Part shown: positions 43,559-52,352 of the stretch, piece by piece | How the letters are laid out: each line of letters starts with the position of its first letter | Position numbering within the stretch: the first letter of the stretch is position 1 | NCBI GenBank assembly: GCA_040880525.1 | Contig: JBBDIG010000059.1 | Span: forward strand, 1-60,871 | Length of the DNA stretch: 60,871 nt | Direction: 5' to 3' | DNA from: Bacteroidia bacterium | GTDB taxonomy: Bacteria; Bacteroidota; Bacteroidia; CAILMK01; JBBDIG01 | The notes under the pieces: generated by a model | Told to the model about the DNA's origin: nothing | The model's database searches: none | What the model saw: the letters and a program-made list of their open reading frames with translations, nothing else | Position numbers and translations under genes: made by a program

Positions 43559-44542
43559 TCAAACTGCCACGGATTCTTTATTATACTTGTTGCGATATTC
43601 GAGCGGTGAAAGGCCGGTGATCTTTCTGAATACCGTTCTGAACGCTTTGGGGTCAGAATAGCCTACCTCATACATGATTTCATTGATGTTCTTGCGGCTG
43701 GATTCGAATTCCTTTTTGGCCGCTTCCATTTTCACCCGCTGAATATATTCAGAAAGCGTGTTGCTGGTGGCTTTCTTGAATCTGCGTTCCAGGCTTCTGC
43801 GGCCCAGTGCCAGTATTTCGGTCAGCCGGTCTACCGTAATCTTGTCCTGATAATTTTTCTCTATGAACTCCTGGGCTTTTTTCACTTCCTCATCCTCATG
43901 CGCTTTTTGGCCTTGGAATATGATGAAGGGTGACTGGCTATGACGGTCAATATCTATCATAAATGATTTTGCAATGAGAATGGCGATTTCTCTTCCAGCG
44001 TGTTTCTCAATGAGGTAAAGCAGAAGATTCAGATAAGAATAAGCGCCACCGCTGGTATATATTCCATCTTCCTCCGTCATGATCCTGTCATCCACCAGGT
44101 TCACCTCCGGAAACATCATTCTGAAGGTATTGGCTTCTGCCCAATGCGTTGCGCATTGCCTGCCATTTACTAAACCGGTTGAAGCCAGGAAAAACGCCCC
44201 GATGCAAAAGCTGGCTACTTCCGCTCCTTTTTTATATTGTTCTATGATCCAGGGAATAAAGGCCCGGTTATCCTCGATGGCTTTCTGCTTGTCTCCATGA
44301 ATTGCCGGAATGATGATCAGGTTGGTTTTCCGTACTTCATCAAATAATACGTCCGGGTTTACGGTAAACAGGCCTGTGGACTGCCTCGCCTCCCGGGCAA
44401 GTCCTACAAGTTGTACCTTGAAAAGAGGAGCATTCCCTGCATGGCTCATGAATTCATTGACATGAGAAAAGATCTGGTGCGTGCCCTCGATATTTACGAG
44501 GCTGGTATGCCCGTTCGGAATCAGAATAGATATATGTTTCAT
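43559..44542 (-). CDS. GlxA-family transcriptional regulator (DJ-1/PfpI plus AraC HTH)
   Basis: The 327-residue product starts at ATG 44542 (MKHISILIPNG); upstream in-frame codons back to 44602 do not resemble the family. The N-terminal DJ-1/PfpI-like domain (about residues 1-190) includes VASFCIGAFFLASTG with the conserved nucleophile-position cysteine, and THWAEANTFRMMFPEV. The C-terminal AraC/XylS helix-turn-helix pair (about 220-320) includes LGRRSLERRFKKATSNTL and IMYEVGYSDPKAFRTVFRK. It probably controls the divergent VOC gene, from which it is separated by 182 nt. The inducer is unknown. Confidence 0.92.
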   Translation of the reverse strand: MKHISILIPNGHTSLVNIEGTHQIFSHVNEFMSHAGNAPLFKVQLVGLAREARQSTGLFTVNPDVLFDEVRKTNLIIIPAIHGDKQKAIEDNRAFIPWIIEQYKKGAEVASFCIGAFFLASTGLVNGRQCATHWAEANTFRMMFPEVNLVDDRIMTEEDGIYTSGGAYSYLNLLLYLIEKHAGREIAILIAKSFMIDIDRHSQSPFIIFQGQKAHEDEEVKKAQEFIEKNYQDKITVDRLTEILALGRRSLERRFKKATSNTLSEYIQRVKMEAAKKEFESSRKNINEIMYEVGYSDPKAFRTVFRKITGLSPLEYRNKYNKESVAV

Positions 44543-44627
44543 AATGACAAATCTACAGGATGAATTTGTCGTGATCAACCTCTGAAATTGCCGTAATAAC
44601 ACCCTTCTGGTCTGCTTGTCTCCAGGC

Positions 44628-44635
44628 TATATTTG
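44628..44635 (+). promoter_or_regulatory. Candidate -7 promoter box (TATATTTG) in a divergent regulatory region
   Basis: TATATTTG fits TAnnTTTG. It would give a leader of about 80-90 nt before ATG 44725. The region between 44543 and 44724 is shared with the GlxA-like regulator. Confidence 0.35.
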
Positions 44636-44724
44636 TTGAGCAGAAGCAAGGGATATGAGGAGAAAGCAAGCAAAATACTTTTATAGCCATTAATTTTACA
44701 ATTAATCATAAATCAAAAAAAACC

Positions 44725-45102
44725 ATGTTAGACAAATCAACAGCATTCAGCAGTTTTTCAGTGGATGACCTTAAAAAAGCAAGGGAGTTCTATGAAAAAA
44801 AATTAGGCCTGGAAGTAACGAGCAATGAGATGGGACTTCTGGAAATTGGCCTGAAAGGAAATAATATAATGGTCTATCCCAAGCCGAATCACATTCCGGC
44901 TACTTACACCATTCTGAATTTTATGGTGGAAAATATTGACAAAGCGGTGGATGAACTGGCCGGCAAAGGAATCGTGTTTGAGCAATATGAGGGCGAAATA
45001 AAGACGGATGAAAAGGGCATTTCGAGGGAAGGCGGGCCACCGATGATTGCCTGGTTTAAAGATCCTGCAGGGAACATTCTCTCAGTGATATCCGAAGAAT
45101 AA
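44725..45102 (+). CDS. VOC family protein (glyoxalase/bleomycin-resistance fold)
   Basis: The 125-residue protein has one VOC domain built of two beta-alpha-beta-beta-beta units: [24 protein letters not shown], then [24 protein letters not shown] and [16 protein letters not shown]. It lacks an obvious His in the first metal position (FSVDD), so metal binding and catalysis are uncertain; it may bind rather than transform its ligand. It is divergent from the GlxA-like regulator. The next gene begins 15 nt after its stop. Confidence 0.88.
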   Translation: MLDKSTAFSSFSVDDLKKAREFYEKKLGLEVTSNEMGLLEIGLKGNNIMVYPKPNHIPATYTILNFMVENIDKAVDELAGKGIVFEQYEGEIKTDEKGISREGGPPMIAWFKDPAGNILSVISEE

Positions 45103-45116
45103 TATAGGTTGGGTTC

Positions 45117-45377
45117 ATGGTAGAAGTGTTCAGAACCAACGTCATTTTTCAGCATCAGGCAAAATTTCTTGAGGATCAAATCAGGCAGCAGTTTGCGGAT
45201 TACTCATCGAATTTTGATCTTGAAGATTGTGATAAAATACTTCGGGTAGAATGTAAAACCGGGACAATAGCGCCTGAACCGATTCAACGGTTATTCAAGG
45301 ATTCAGGATTTTATGCCGAAGTGTTGCCGGATGGGGCAAACAGTGGACACGGTGCAATTATTCAGAAGAAGAAATAA
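45117..45377 (+). CDS. Small conserved protein, likely ferredoxin-like (HMA-like) fold
   Basis: The 86-residue protein has the pattern strand (VEVFRTNVIF), helix (QAKFLEDQIRQQFADY), strand (NFDLEDCDKILRVECKTG), helix (IAPEPIQRLFKDSG) and strand (YAEVLPDG). This recalls HMA-like small proteins but lacks a CxxC metal site. I remember similar short proteins in other Bacteroidota (VEVFKTNV and LEDCDRILRV patterns) without a known function. It follows the VOC gene by 14 nt and is probably cotranscribed. It is convergent with PBP1A, 13 nt apart. Confidence 0.75.
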   Translation: MVEVFRTNVIFQHQAKFLEDQIRQQFADYSSNFDLEDCDKILRVECKTGTIAPEPIQRLFKDSGFYAEVLPDGANSGHGAIIQKKK

Positions 45378-45390
45378 TCAGACGATTGGA

Positions 45391-47628
45391 TTAAGGGAAT
45401 CCAAGAAGATCATCACGGCCCAGGCCATCCTGCATCTGGTCTTTTTTATAGAGACTGCAGTTGATCTCTACGGGGAGGTCTTCTTCCGGGCGGTCAAATT
45501 CCGTTTTGGTCATTTTAAGTATGGGATCGGCATTTACCTTATTGATGAACAGCGCCCAAATGGGAAGCGCCATATTCGCCCCCTGGCCTAGTGCAGTGCT
45601 GCGAAAGTGAACTGCACGGTCTTCAGCTCCCACCCATACTCCGGCAGTCAGCTCTGGCACCACTCCGATAAACCATCCGTCAGAGTTATTTTGCGTTGTG
45701 CCGGTTTTGCCTGCAATTTCCTGCCTCATATTGTACTTGCTGCCACGAAGCCGCAGTCCTGTACCATATTGCGTTACGCCCTTCAGCAATTCCAGCATCA
45801 CGTAATTATATCCCTCGTCTAAAACCTCTACGATGCGCGGCTGAAAGCTGGCAATCTCATTTCCGTTCTTATCCGAGATATGGGTGAGGTAGTTGGGCTG
45901 CACCCAGGAACCTTTATTTCCAAACGTGTTGTATGCACCTACCATTTCAAATACCGAAATATCAGGCGTCCCCAGGGCAATAGAAGGGTAAGGTGGAATT
46001 TCACTCTCAATGCCCATGTAGTGCGCAAATTTGGCTACCTGTTCCGGTCCTACTCTTTTCATTACCCAGGCAGTAATGGTATTTACTGATTTTGCCAATC
46101 CGGCTTTCAATGAATACATTCCGCCATATTCGCCATCCGAATTTTTCGGGCTCCAATTCTTAAAATCTTCAAACGTTACGCGCTGGTTAGGCACCTCCAT
46201 GCATGGAGAATATTTATTGACGACAATTCCTGCGGTATACACAAAGGGCTTAAAGGTGGAACCTACCTGGCGCTTCGCCTGGATGTTGACGTGGTCGTAC
46301 TGAAAATATTTGTAATCAATACCGCCTACCCATGCTTTGATCTGGCCTGTGGGTTGGTCCATTGCCATCATTCCGGGATGGAAGAACATCTTATGATACT
46401 TCACTGAGTCCAGGGGAGACATCGTGGTGTCAATTTCTCCGCGCCAGCTAAAGACCTTCATTTCCACCGGTTTGCTGAAAATTTCCTTAATGTCATCCAT
46501 GGTATATTCGGGATTGGCATTTTTTAGCTGCCAATAGCGATCGGAGCGCCTGATGCCATCTGTGAGAATTTTTTCCTCATCAGCTTTTGAAATTGGAATA
46601 TCTTCCCATTTGCTGTAAAACTGGCCCTGCAGAACGGGCAGATGTTCCTTCACCGCTTCTTCGGCATATTGCTGCATTCTGCTGTCAATCGTGGTGTAAA
46701 TCTGCAAGCCATCCCGGTACAGATCAAAACCGCGTTCACGCGCCCATTTGCCGAGTTCACCGCGCAGGTGTTCGCGGAAATAAGTTGCGAGGCCCCTGCT
46801 GTGGCTTTCTACCTGGTAGTTAAGTTCTATGGTTGTTTTCTTTAGCGAATCATATTCTTCCTGGGTGATGTAGCCGTATTTATTCATCTGCTTCATCACC
46901 ACATTTCTGCGCAACCGGGAGTTTTCAGGATTGCTCACGGGCGAATAGTATGTTGTAGCCTTCAGCACTCCGACAAGAATAGCCGCTTCAGGAACGGTCA
47001 GGGAATCAGGCGCTTTATTAAAGAAAGTCTTTGCTGCCGAGCGAATACCGTAAGTGTTGCTTCCAAAGTCCACGGTATTAAAATACATCGTTATAATCTC
47101 TTCCTTGGTATAGCGTCTCTCGAGTTCAGTAGCAATCACCCATTCCTTCAGCTTTTGCTTTATCCGCCCTATCATGCTTCGCGGTTTTTCATGGAATAAA
47201 TTCTTGGCAAGCTGTTGCGTAATTGTGCTCCCACCTCCGGCATTTTGCTGTAAAACCACGGTTTTAAAAAATACACGGGCCAGCCCTCTGAAATCAATAC
47301 CAGAGTGGCTCTTAAACCTTGCATCTTCAGTGGCCACGAGAGCATTTTCAAGGTTTTCACCCAAGCGGTCATAATCAATCGGTGTCCGGTTTTCCTTGTA
47401 ATATTTTCCGAGAATTTTTCCGTCAGAGGAGAATACGATGGAGGCTTCCGGAGTTTGCGGGTTCTCAAGCTCCTGAGGGTCTGGCAGAGGGCCAAACACT
47501 CCCCAGCTAATTGCAAAGTATAACAGGACTATGCTTAACAGACCTCCAGTTAAAATTATCCAAAAGCCGAGAATGGATCGGCTATAATTGGTTTTGGCAT
47601 TGCCCGGTTTTTTTTTGGAAGCGGTCAT
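45391..47628 (-). CDS. mrcA: Class A penicillin-binding protein (PBP1A type)
   Basis: The 745-residue bifunctional murein synthase has one transmembrane helix at about residues 20-42. The GT51 glycosyltransferase domain has catalytic Glu101 in VATEDARFKSH and GGSTITQQLAKNLF at 132-145. The transpeptidase domain has the active-site Ser457 in GSTFKP, SVN at 514-516 and KTGT at 641-644. All key residues are present. It polymerises and cross-links peptidoglycan outside the inner membrane. It begins 6 nt after the SprE-like gene on the same strand, indicating one operon. The symbol denotes the family. Confidence 0.95.
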   Translation of the reverse strand: MTASKKKPGNAKTNYSRSILGFWIILTGGLLSIVLLYFAISWGVFGPLPDPQELENPQTPEASIVFSSDGKILGKYYKENRTPIDYDRLGENLENALVATEDARFKSHSGIDFRGLARVFFKTVVLQQNAGGGSTITQQLAKNLFHEKPRSMIGRIKQKLKEWVIATELERRYTKEEIITMYFNTVDFGSNTYGIRSAAKTFFNKAPDSLTVPEAAILVGVLKATTYYSPVSNPENSRLRRNVVMKQMNKYGYITQEEYDSLKKTTIELNYQVESHSRGLATYFREHLRGELGKWARERGFDLYRDGLQIYTTIDSRMQQYAEEAVKEHLPVLQGQFYSKWEDIPISKADEEKILTDGIRRSDRYWQLKNANPEYTMDDIKEIFSKPVEMKVFSWRGEIDTTMSPLDSVKYHKMFFHPGMMAMDQPTGQIKAWVGGIDYKYFQYDHVNIQAKRQVGSTFKPFVYTAGIVVNKYSPCMEVPNQRVTFEDFKNWSPKNSDGEYGGMYSLKAGLAKSVNTITAWVMKRVGPEQVAKFAHYMGIESEIPPYPSIALGTPDISVFEMVGAYNTFGNKGSWVQPNYLTHISDKNGNEIASFQPRIVEVLDEGYNYVMLELLKGVTQYGTGLRLRGSKYNMRQEIAGKTGTTQNNSDGWFIGVVPELTAGVWVGAEDRAVHFRSTALGQGANMALPIWALFINKVNADPILKMTKTEFDRPEEDLPVEINCSLYKKDQMQDGLGRDDLLGFP

Positions 47629-47634
47629 TTTAAA

Positions 47635-50325
47635 TTAGAGTTTAAACTGGTTCCGGAAGAATTTTAAATAAGAATTAAGATCCTTAGTTTTTATCACTTC
47701 TTTGAAATTTGCTTCAGAAATGATGAAGTCTTCCGGGGAATTTATTTTTAAGGACTTTCTGAATTCAGCATCATTGGTTACCCCGGTAAAGTATTTTTCT
47801 GCCTTATCCCGGTTGCTGAATTGTTTTACCAGCAACACCTGTGTTTCACGATCCAGTAAAAAGGAATTTACCTGGAGGCTGGCGATCTTGAAATACTTGG
47901 AGTTATAGTCAGAAAAGCGGCTCTTGATATTTTCGATATTTCCCCCTTCAATCGGGAAGGATACCATATAATAAAAATTTCCTTTGTTGTTATCGGCATA
48001 TACGCCAGGATCCGTTTCTCCCTCAGAGCCAATCGCAGATACGGAGGCAGAAGCTGTATCGCCTTGTGCCTTCAGGTAGCGGATCACGTTCTGCGCATGA
48101 TCGCTCACCCGGTCGTTTTGATACTGGTCTACAATTCCCTGAAGATTGCTGATGAACTCTTCCTCATCCTGCGATTTGCCCTTGCACAATACCTCCAGAT
48201 AGTCGTACTTAGGTTTCAGGTAGTTCAGGGAATACTTGGCATTGGCGGCCATCGCCATCTTATTCAACTGGTCACAATCGCCAAGCTTATATACATCGTA
48301 CGCCCGCTGGTAGTCGGCTTCCAGTTCTTCATCTTTATTGGAAGATCCGAATTCCCTCATAAAAGCATCAGGGTTTTCCAGCAGCATCGCATATTGGCTT
48401 TCAGGAAATTTATCAATGATTATCTTTTTGTATTTATTGGCATTTTGCTCATCACCGGTTTCTACATAGAGCTTATATAGATTATAGTATACATCTAATG
48501 CATATCTGTTTTCGGGATAGCGTTCCAATAAGTCATTATAAACCAATATCGCCTGCTCGTAATCCTTTAGCTGCTCGAAATAAATATTTCCTACGGTAAA
48601 TAAAGATTCAGTAATGCGATTGTCAGAGGCATTCATCTGCACCGGGTTCAGGGGAATATCCAGATAATATTGCTGTTGTTCCTTCGGGATGTTTTCCAGT
48701 ATTTCGGCATCTACGCCTTCCCGGGATGCCAGATCTTCTGTAGCCTCCACGGTGTCTTCCTCTTCTTCAATGGTAGTCATGGTTGCGGCTTTTTTACTCC
48801 TGCGCCAGTTGTCCTCCAACGGCCGGGGACCCCACTTCCGCTGAAACTCGTTATAGCCCACCGCCATTGCACTGGGATTGTACAACGGAAACCCTGATGA
48901 GCCGGCCTCTGAACCCTGCAAAGGATTAATAGGATCATCAAACTCCGGTATCCCAGAGGAACGATAATCTGATTCTTCCTCGCCCAGGGCTTCCAGTCTC
49001 TCTTTTTCAAGCTTCCTTGCCTGGATGAGGCTGTCAATGTATTCAGATAAATCCTCCTCAGAAAGCCCGGCCAGATGTTGCAGGCTGTCTTCTCTTTCCA
49101 CGACTAATAAATTTGTTACCAATTCATCCAATACTTCTTTTTTGAGCTTTACCTGCTCATGATCGGGATATTCCTCGGTAATGGTAAGGCTTGCACTGTC
49201 ATAATATGCTTTGGCAAAACGAAATTCTTTATCCTTAAAATAAATATCCGCCAGCGTGAGGTAGCTGAGCGTTTTCTGATTTTGGTTATCGGTACTGGCC
49301 CGGGCGCTCTGGCTGTAAAAGCCAATAGCTTCCTCTTTGTTGCCCTGCCTCATGGCGAGATTTCCCAGTTCAAAATAGATCTGATCCAGGAACTGGATGT
49401 TCTTGTCATCCTTCAACATTTTTAACAGAAGCTTTTTTACCTGATTGGCTTCAGCGATACTTTTTACATCTACAGAGCGGGCCAGGTTTACACGGGCATT
49501 AAATGCGATTTCATAAGGTGGATTTTTGCGGATAATTTCACGGTATAGCAGGTTGGCCGAATCAGTTTTTCCTGCATTTTCAAGCAACTGGGCAAGGATG
49601 AACTTGTACCGCAATTTAGGTTGCTTCTTCTTCACTTTGGGGATAGCATCCTGCAGCGGCTTAATGGCACTGTTATAATTTCCAATATCAATATTAATGG
49701 CCGCCATCGTCAGATCCCTTTCCATCTTCACATCCTCCGGATACCTTTTTTCGCTTCGCACCAGAGAGAGGATTGCCTGTGCCTCCTCCGGCTGGTCGAG
49801 TTCCATATAACTTTTGGCAATCCACAACGTAGAGCGGTAGGCCAATTCAGTTCTTTTGTATTTAGAGACGACATATTGAAAGATCTCAATCCCTGCGTAA
49901 TAATCTTGTTTAAGAAAATAGGATTTGCCGATAAGAAAATAGCTGTTATCCAGGTAGTTGCTCAGCGGTCTTTTATCAATTACCGATGATGCCTTTGTGA
50001 TGACAAGATCCAGATTAGAGGCAGCAGCCTTAGCGTCCTCCTCTTTTCCATATTTATATACCGGTAAAATGCGGCTGAAATCATCTTCCTGATTCTGGTT
50101 TAGATTTTGTTCAGTCGCGGAATATAACTGCCGGGCGTTAAAATAGCCATTGAATTTGGCATTTACATTCTGCCATGCCTTATCCACTTTGGAGCCTTTC
50201 AGTGCAGCACAGCCGCTAAGCGAAAGTAAGGAGGCAGCAATAAGAAGCAGAATTGCTCTTCTGAAGAAATTAAGGATCAAGATTAGAAGGTGCTTAAGAT
50301 TTGATGTATAACTAAGAGGGGTCAA
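47635..50325 (-). CDS. sprE: SprE/PorW-like T9SS TPR lipoprotein
   Basis: The long product (896 residues from TTG 50325) has a lipoprotein signal ending LLSLSGC and many TPR-like repeats (YFLIGKSYFLKQDYYAGIEI, AILVYNDLLERYPENRYAL, YYNLYKLYVETGDEQNANKY, each split by helix turns). Its C-terminal part ends YLKFFRNQFKL. The size, repeats and opening VDKAWQNVNAKFNGYFNARQLY match SprE (F. johnsoniae) and PorW (P. gingivalis), which support T9SS function. No in-frame ATG lies near the 5' end: the start is TTG 50325 or TTG 50280, the latter giving a cleaner signal (MILNFFRR...). It is followed by PBP1A. Confidence 0.88.
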   Translation of the reverse strand: MTPLSYTSNLKHLLILILNFFRRAILLLIAASLLSLSGCAALKGSKVDKAWQNVNAKFNGYFNARQLYSATEQNLNQNQEDDFSRILPVYKYGKEEDAKAAASNLDLVITKASSVIDKRPLSNYLDNSYFLIGKSYFLKQDYYAGIEIFQYVVSKYKRTELAYRSTLWIAKSYMELDQPEEAQAILSLVRSEKRYPEDVKMERDLTMAAINIDIGNYNSAIKPLQDAIPKVKKKQPKLRYKFILAQLLENAGKTDSANLLYREIIRKNPPYEIAFNARVNLARSVDVKSIAEANQVKKLLLKMLKDDKNIQFLDQIYFELGNLAMRQGNKEEAIGFYSQSARASTDNQNQKTLSYLTLADIYFKDKEFRFAKAYYDSASLTITEEYPDHEQVKLKKEVLDELVTNLLVVEREDSLQHLAGLSEEDLSEYIDSLIQARKLEKERLEALGEEESDYRSSGIPEFDDPINPLQGSEAGSSGFPLYNPSAMAVGYNEFQRKWGPRPLEDNWRRSKKAATMTTIEEEEDTVEATEDLASREGVDAEILENIPKEQQQYYLDIPLNPVQMNASDNRITESLFTVGNIYFEQLKDYEQAILVYNDLLERYPENRYALDVYYNLYKLYVETGDEQNANKYKKIIIDKFPESQYAMLLENPDAFMREFGSSNKDEELEADYQRAYDVYKLGDCDQLNKMAMAANAKYSLNYLKPKYDYLEVLCKGKSQDEEEFISNLQGIVDQYQNDRVSDHAQNVIRYLKAQGDTASASVSAIGSEGETDPGVYADNNKGNFYYMVSFPIEGGNIENIKSRFSDYNSKYFKIASLQVNSFLLDRETQVLLVKQFSNRDKAEKYFTGVTNDAEFRKSLKINSPEDFIISEANFKEVIKTKDLNSYLKFFRNQFKL

Positions 50326-50384
50326 AAATATTTCAATTTTAAGAGAAAATTCACTTGCTGCGTCCTGCTAAGCGTGGCGACCTC

Positions 50385-51254
50385 ATGAAGAAGAATAGTT
50401 CTAAATACTTCAAAAAACTTACCAACAGGTATAGGATCGTCATCCTCAACGAGAAGACGTTTGAAGAGAAAACAGCCTTTGCGCTGACACCTCTCAATAC
50501 ACTGACCCTTTTTAGCATTACTTTCCTCATCTTCTTTTTTATGGTATATGGGCTCATTGCTTACACGCCCCTCCGGGAATATATACCCGGATATTCTCAG
50601 TTCAGGAATACTGAGGAGTTTGCCGAACTGATCATGAAAGCCGATTCTATGGAGAATCAGCTTTATACCACGGAAATTTACCTGGCCAATCTTAAGCGTA
50701 TTATCACGGGCACTATTGGCGAAACTGCGGAAGATTCCGCTGAATTAGCAAAGCCCATAACCAAAGTAAGGAGCGAATATTTTAAAACTTCCCGTGAAGA
50801 TTCATTGCTGAGAGACGAGATAGAGAATGCTGATAACTACAGCCTTAGCTATTCCAGCCAGGCTTCATCCAAAGAAAAAGCCTCCAATATTCTGTTCTAT
50901 CCTCCCGTGAAAGGATTCATTTCTGACCGCTTTAACGCTGCCACCCGCCATTATGCTGTAGACATTGTGGCAGAACCTAAACTTGGAATTAAGGCTACTA
51001 TGGATGGAACTGTGATATTTGCTGATTGGTCAGTGAATACCGGACACGTAATTGTACTTCAACACGCAAATAATCTCATCTCGGTCTATAAACACAATTC
51101 AGAGTTATTTAAAAAAGTAGGTAACTTCGTCCGTGCAGGTGAGGTAATTGCAATTATCGGGGAATCAGGGGAGCTAACCACAGGGCCCCATCTCCATTTT
51201 GAACTGTGGCAGAACGGTCATCCAATGGACCCTGAGAAGCACATTGTTTTTTAA
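50385..51254 (+). CDS. M23 family metallopeptidase, membrane-anchored
   Basis: With ATG 50385 the protein is 289 residues; the TTG at 50355 adds ten and is less likely. A basic cytoplasmic segment precedes one transmembrane helix (about residues 37-60, TLFSITFLIFFFMVYGLIAY), then a periplasmic helical linker and a LytM domain. Zinc ligands fit the family: His and Asp in RHYAVDIV, and the second HxH in GPHLHFELW. GEVIAIIGESGELTTG precedes it. It probably cuts or binds peptidoglycan cross-links. It lies 30 nt before a bactofilin gene, a pairing seen in other bacteria. Confidence 0.92.
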   Translation: MKKNSSKYFKKLTNRYRIVILNEKTFEEKTAFALTPLNTLTLFSITFLIFFFMVYGLIAYTPLREYIPGYSQFRNTEEFAELIMKADSMENQLYTTEIYLANLKRIITGTIGETAEDSAELAKPITKVRSEYFKTSREDSLLRDEIENADNYSLSYSSQASSKEKASNILFYPPVKGFISDRFNAATRHYAVDIVAEPKLGIKATMDGTVIFADWSVNTGHVIVLQHANNLISVYKHNSELFKKVGNFVRAGEVIAIIGESGELTTGPHLHFELWQNGHPMDPEKHIVF

Positions 51255-51283
51255 AGAACTGAAAGTTAAAAATAGAAAAAAGG

Positions 51284-51742
51284 ATGTTTGGAAAAGAGAA
51301 AAACGGAATAGGAAAAAGAACCTCAGATGCTATCGGCAAGATTAACCTGATCGGAAGTGGAACCAGCATAGAGGGTGAGGTTAAGACGGACAGCGATATC
51401 CGGATAGATGGAACAGTAAAAGGAAATATTCATTCGCAGGCAAAAGTGGTGATTGGCGAGAATGGCAATATACATGGCGACATCCATTGCCAGGAAGCAG
51501 ATATCCACGGCAACATTTCAGGCAATATCTTCGCAGCCCAGCTTCTGCACCTGAAAGCTCCCGCCAAAGTAAGAGGTGACATGCATACCAAGAAGTTGGT
51601 GGTAGAAGCCGGAGCAGAATTTAATGGCCAAAGTCACATGGGAGATGTTTCAGCAGATATACATGCCGCGCGCAGTGAAAAAGGAAGAGAAAACGGACAA
51701 AGACCAACAAGAACGACAGCCGAAAAAGTCGCTGTCTCCTAG
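51284..51742 (+). CDS. Bactofilin (polymer-forming cytoskeletal protein)
   Basis: The 152-residue protein has a short basic N-terminus, then the bactofilin beta-helix core at about residues 20-120 (NLIGSGTSIEGEVKTDSDIRIDGTVKG, IGENGNIHGDIHCQEADIHGNISG, split, and AGAEFNGQSHMGD), and a variable basic tail. Bactofilins polymerise without nucleotide and place cell-wall enzymes, often M23 peptidases as here. The last 80 nt overlap the start of the next gene in another frame. Confidence 0.92.
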   Translation: MFGKEKNGIGKRTSDAIGKINLIGSGTSIEGEVKTDSDIRIDGTVKGNIHSQAKVVIGENGNIHGDIHCQEADIHGNISGNIFAAQLLHLKAPAKVRGDMHTKKLVVEAGAEFNGQSHMGDVSADIHAARSEKGRENGQRPTRTTAEKVAVS

Positions 51743-51920
51743 TGATTTCGGCCGCTACCTAGGCCTCGGTACGCAAATTATGGCTACCGTTCTTTTTGGG
51801 GTGCTAGCAGGTCTCGGACTGGACCATCTGGCAGGAACCGAAAAGCCTATCTTCACAATTATAGTTTCAAGTGTCGCCATCATCGCTGCTATTTATCAGC
51901 TTATTAAACCATTTATTTAA
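51663..51920 (+). CDS. atpZ: AtpZ/AtpI-family ATP synthase accessory protein
   Basis: The 85-residue product from ATG 51663 starts within the bactofilin gene (80-nt overlap). A charged N-terminus leads to two transmembrane helices, first around GLGTQIMATVLFGVLAGLGLDHLAG (split) and second around FTIIVSSVAIIAAIYQLIKPF. The DFGRYLGLGTQI and GLGLDHL patterns fit AtpZ (PF09527), which helps assemble the ATP synthase c-ring and may bring in magnesium or calcium. The rest of the ATP synthase genes follow at once. Confidence 0.85.
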   Translation: MPRAVKKEEKTDKDQQERQPKKSLSPSDFGRYLGLGTQIMATVLFGVLAGLGLDHLAGTEKPIFTIIVSSVAIIAAIYQLIKPFI

Positions 51921-51923
51921 CTC

Positions 51924-52352
51924 ATGTTTGCTTCCATGATGAAGAGGTTCTTCCTCTATATTTTCATCTTCTCCATATTAGTTTATGCCGTAGGATACTT
52001 TGCCGTACTGAAGTTTGGGAACCCGGTGCTTGCCGAAGCTGATCTATTCAACTTCACTTTTTTCCTGCTGGTTACAGTCATCAGCTATCCGCTGCTTGCC
52101 CATTCTTTGGTGAGCAATCCCAAGTCATTTAATAATCTACTTTTCGGAGGTATTGCCCTAAAGATGGTGCTGAGCCTCGTTTTCATACTTTTATTCATCA
52201 GCAGATTTGAAGATAGCAAGATAACTTTCGTCCTCAGCTTCTTTGCCTCCTACATTTTATTTACAGGCTTTGAGGTTTATCTATTATTGCTAAATTTGCG
52301 GCAAATTTCAGAAGCCCATAAAAATGCAGAAAAGCCTGATGCTGTTGGTTAA
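51924..52352 (+). CDS. Four-TM membrane protein in the AtpI position of the ATP synthase operon
   Basis: The 142-residue protein has four predicted transmembrane helices (e.g. FFLYIFIFSILVYAVGYFAV, FFLLVTVISYPLLAHSLV, GGIALKMVLSLVFILLFIS and FVLSFFASYILFTGFEVYLL) and a short charged tail. It sits 4 nt after atpZ and overlaps atpB by 29 nt. Helix count and position suggest an AtpI-like c-ring assembly helper, but I do not recognise a diagnostic motif, so that role is inference from context. Confidence 0.72.
   Translation: MFASMMKRFFLYIFIFSILVYAVGYFAVLKFGNPVLAEADLFNFTFFLLVTVISYPLLAHSLVSNPKSFNNLLFGGIALKMVLSLVFILLFISRFEDSKITFVLSFFASYILFTGFEVYLLLLNLRQISEAHKNAEKPDAVG

Noticed and set aside
44543-44602. 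Longer start for the GlxA-like regulator
   Set aside because: The first 20 residues do not resemble the DJ-1-like domain, which begins at the ATG at 44542.
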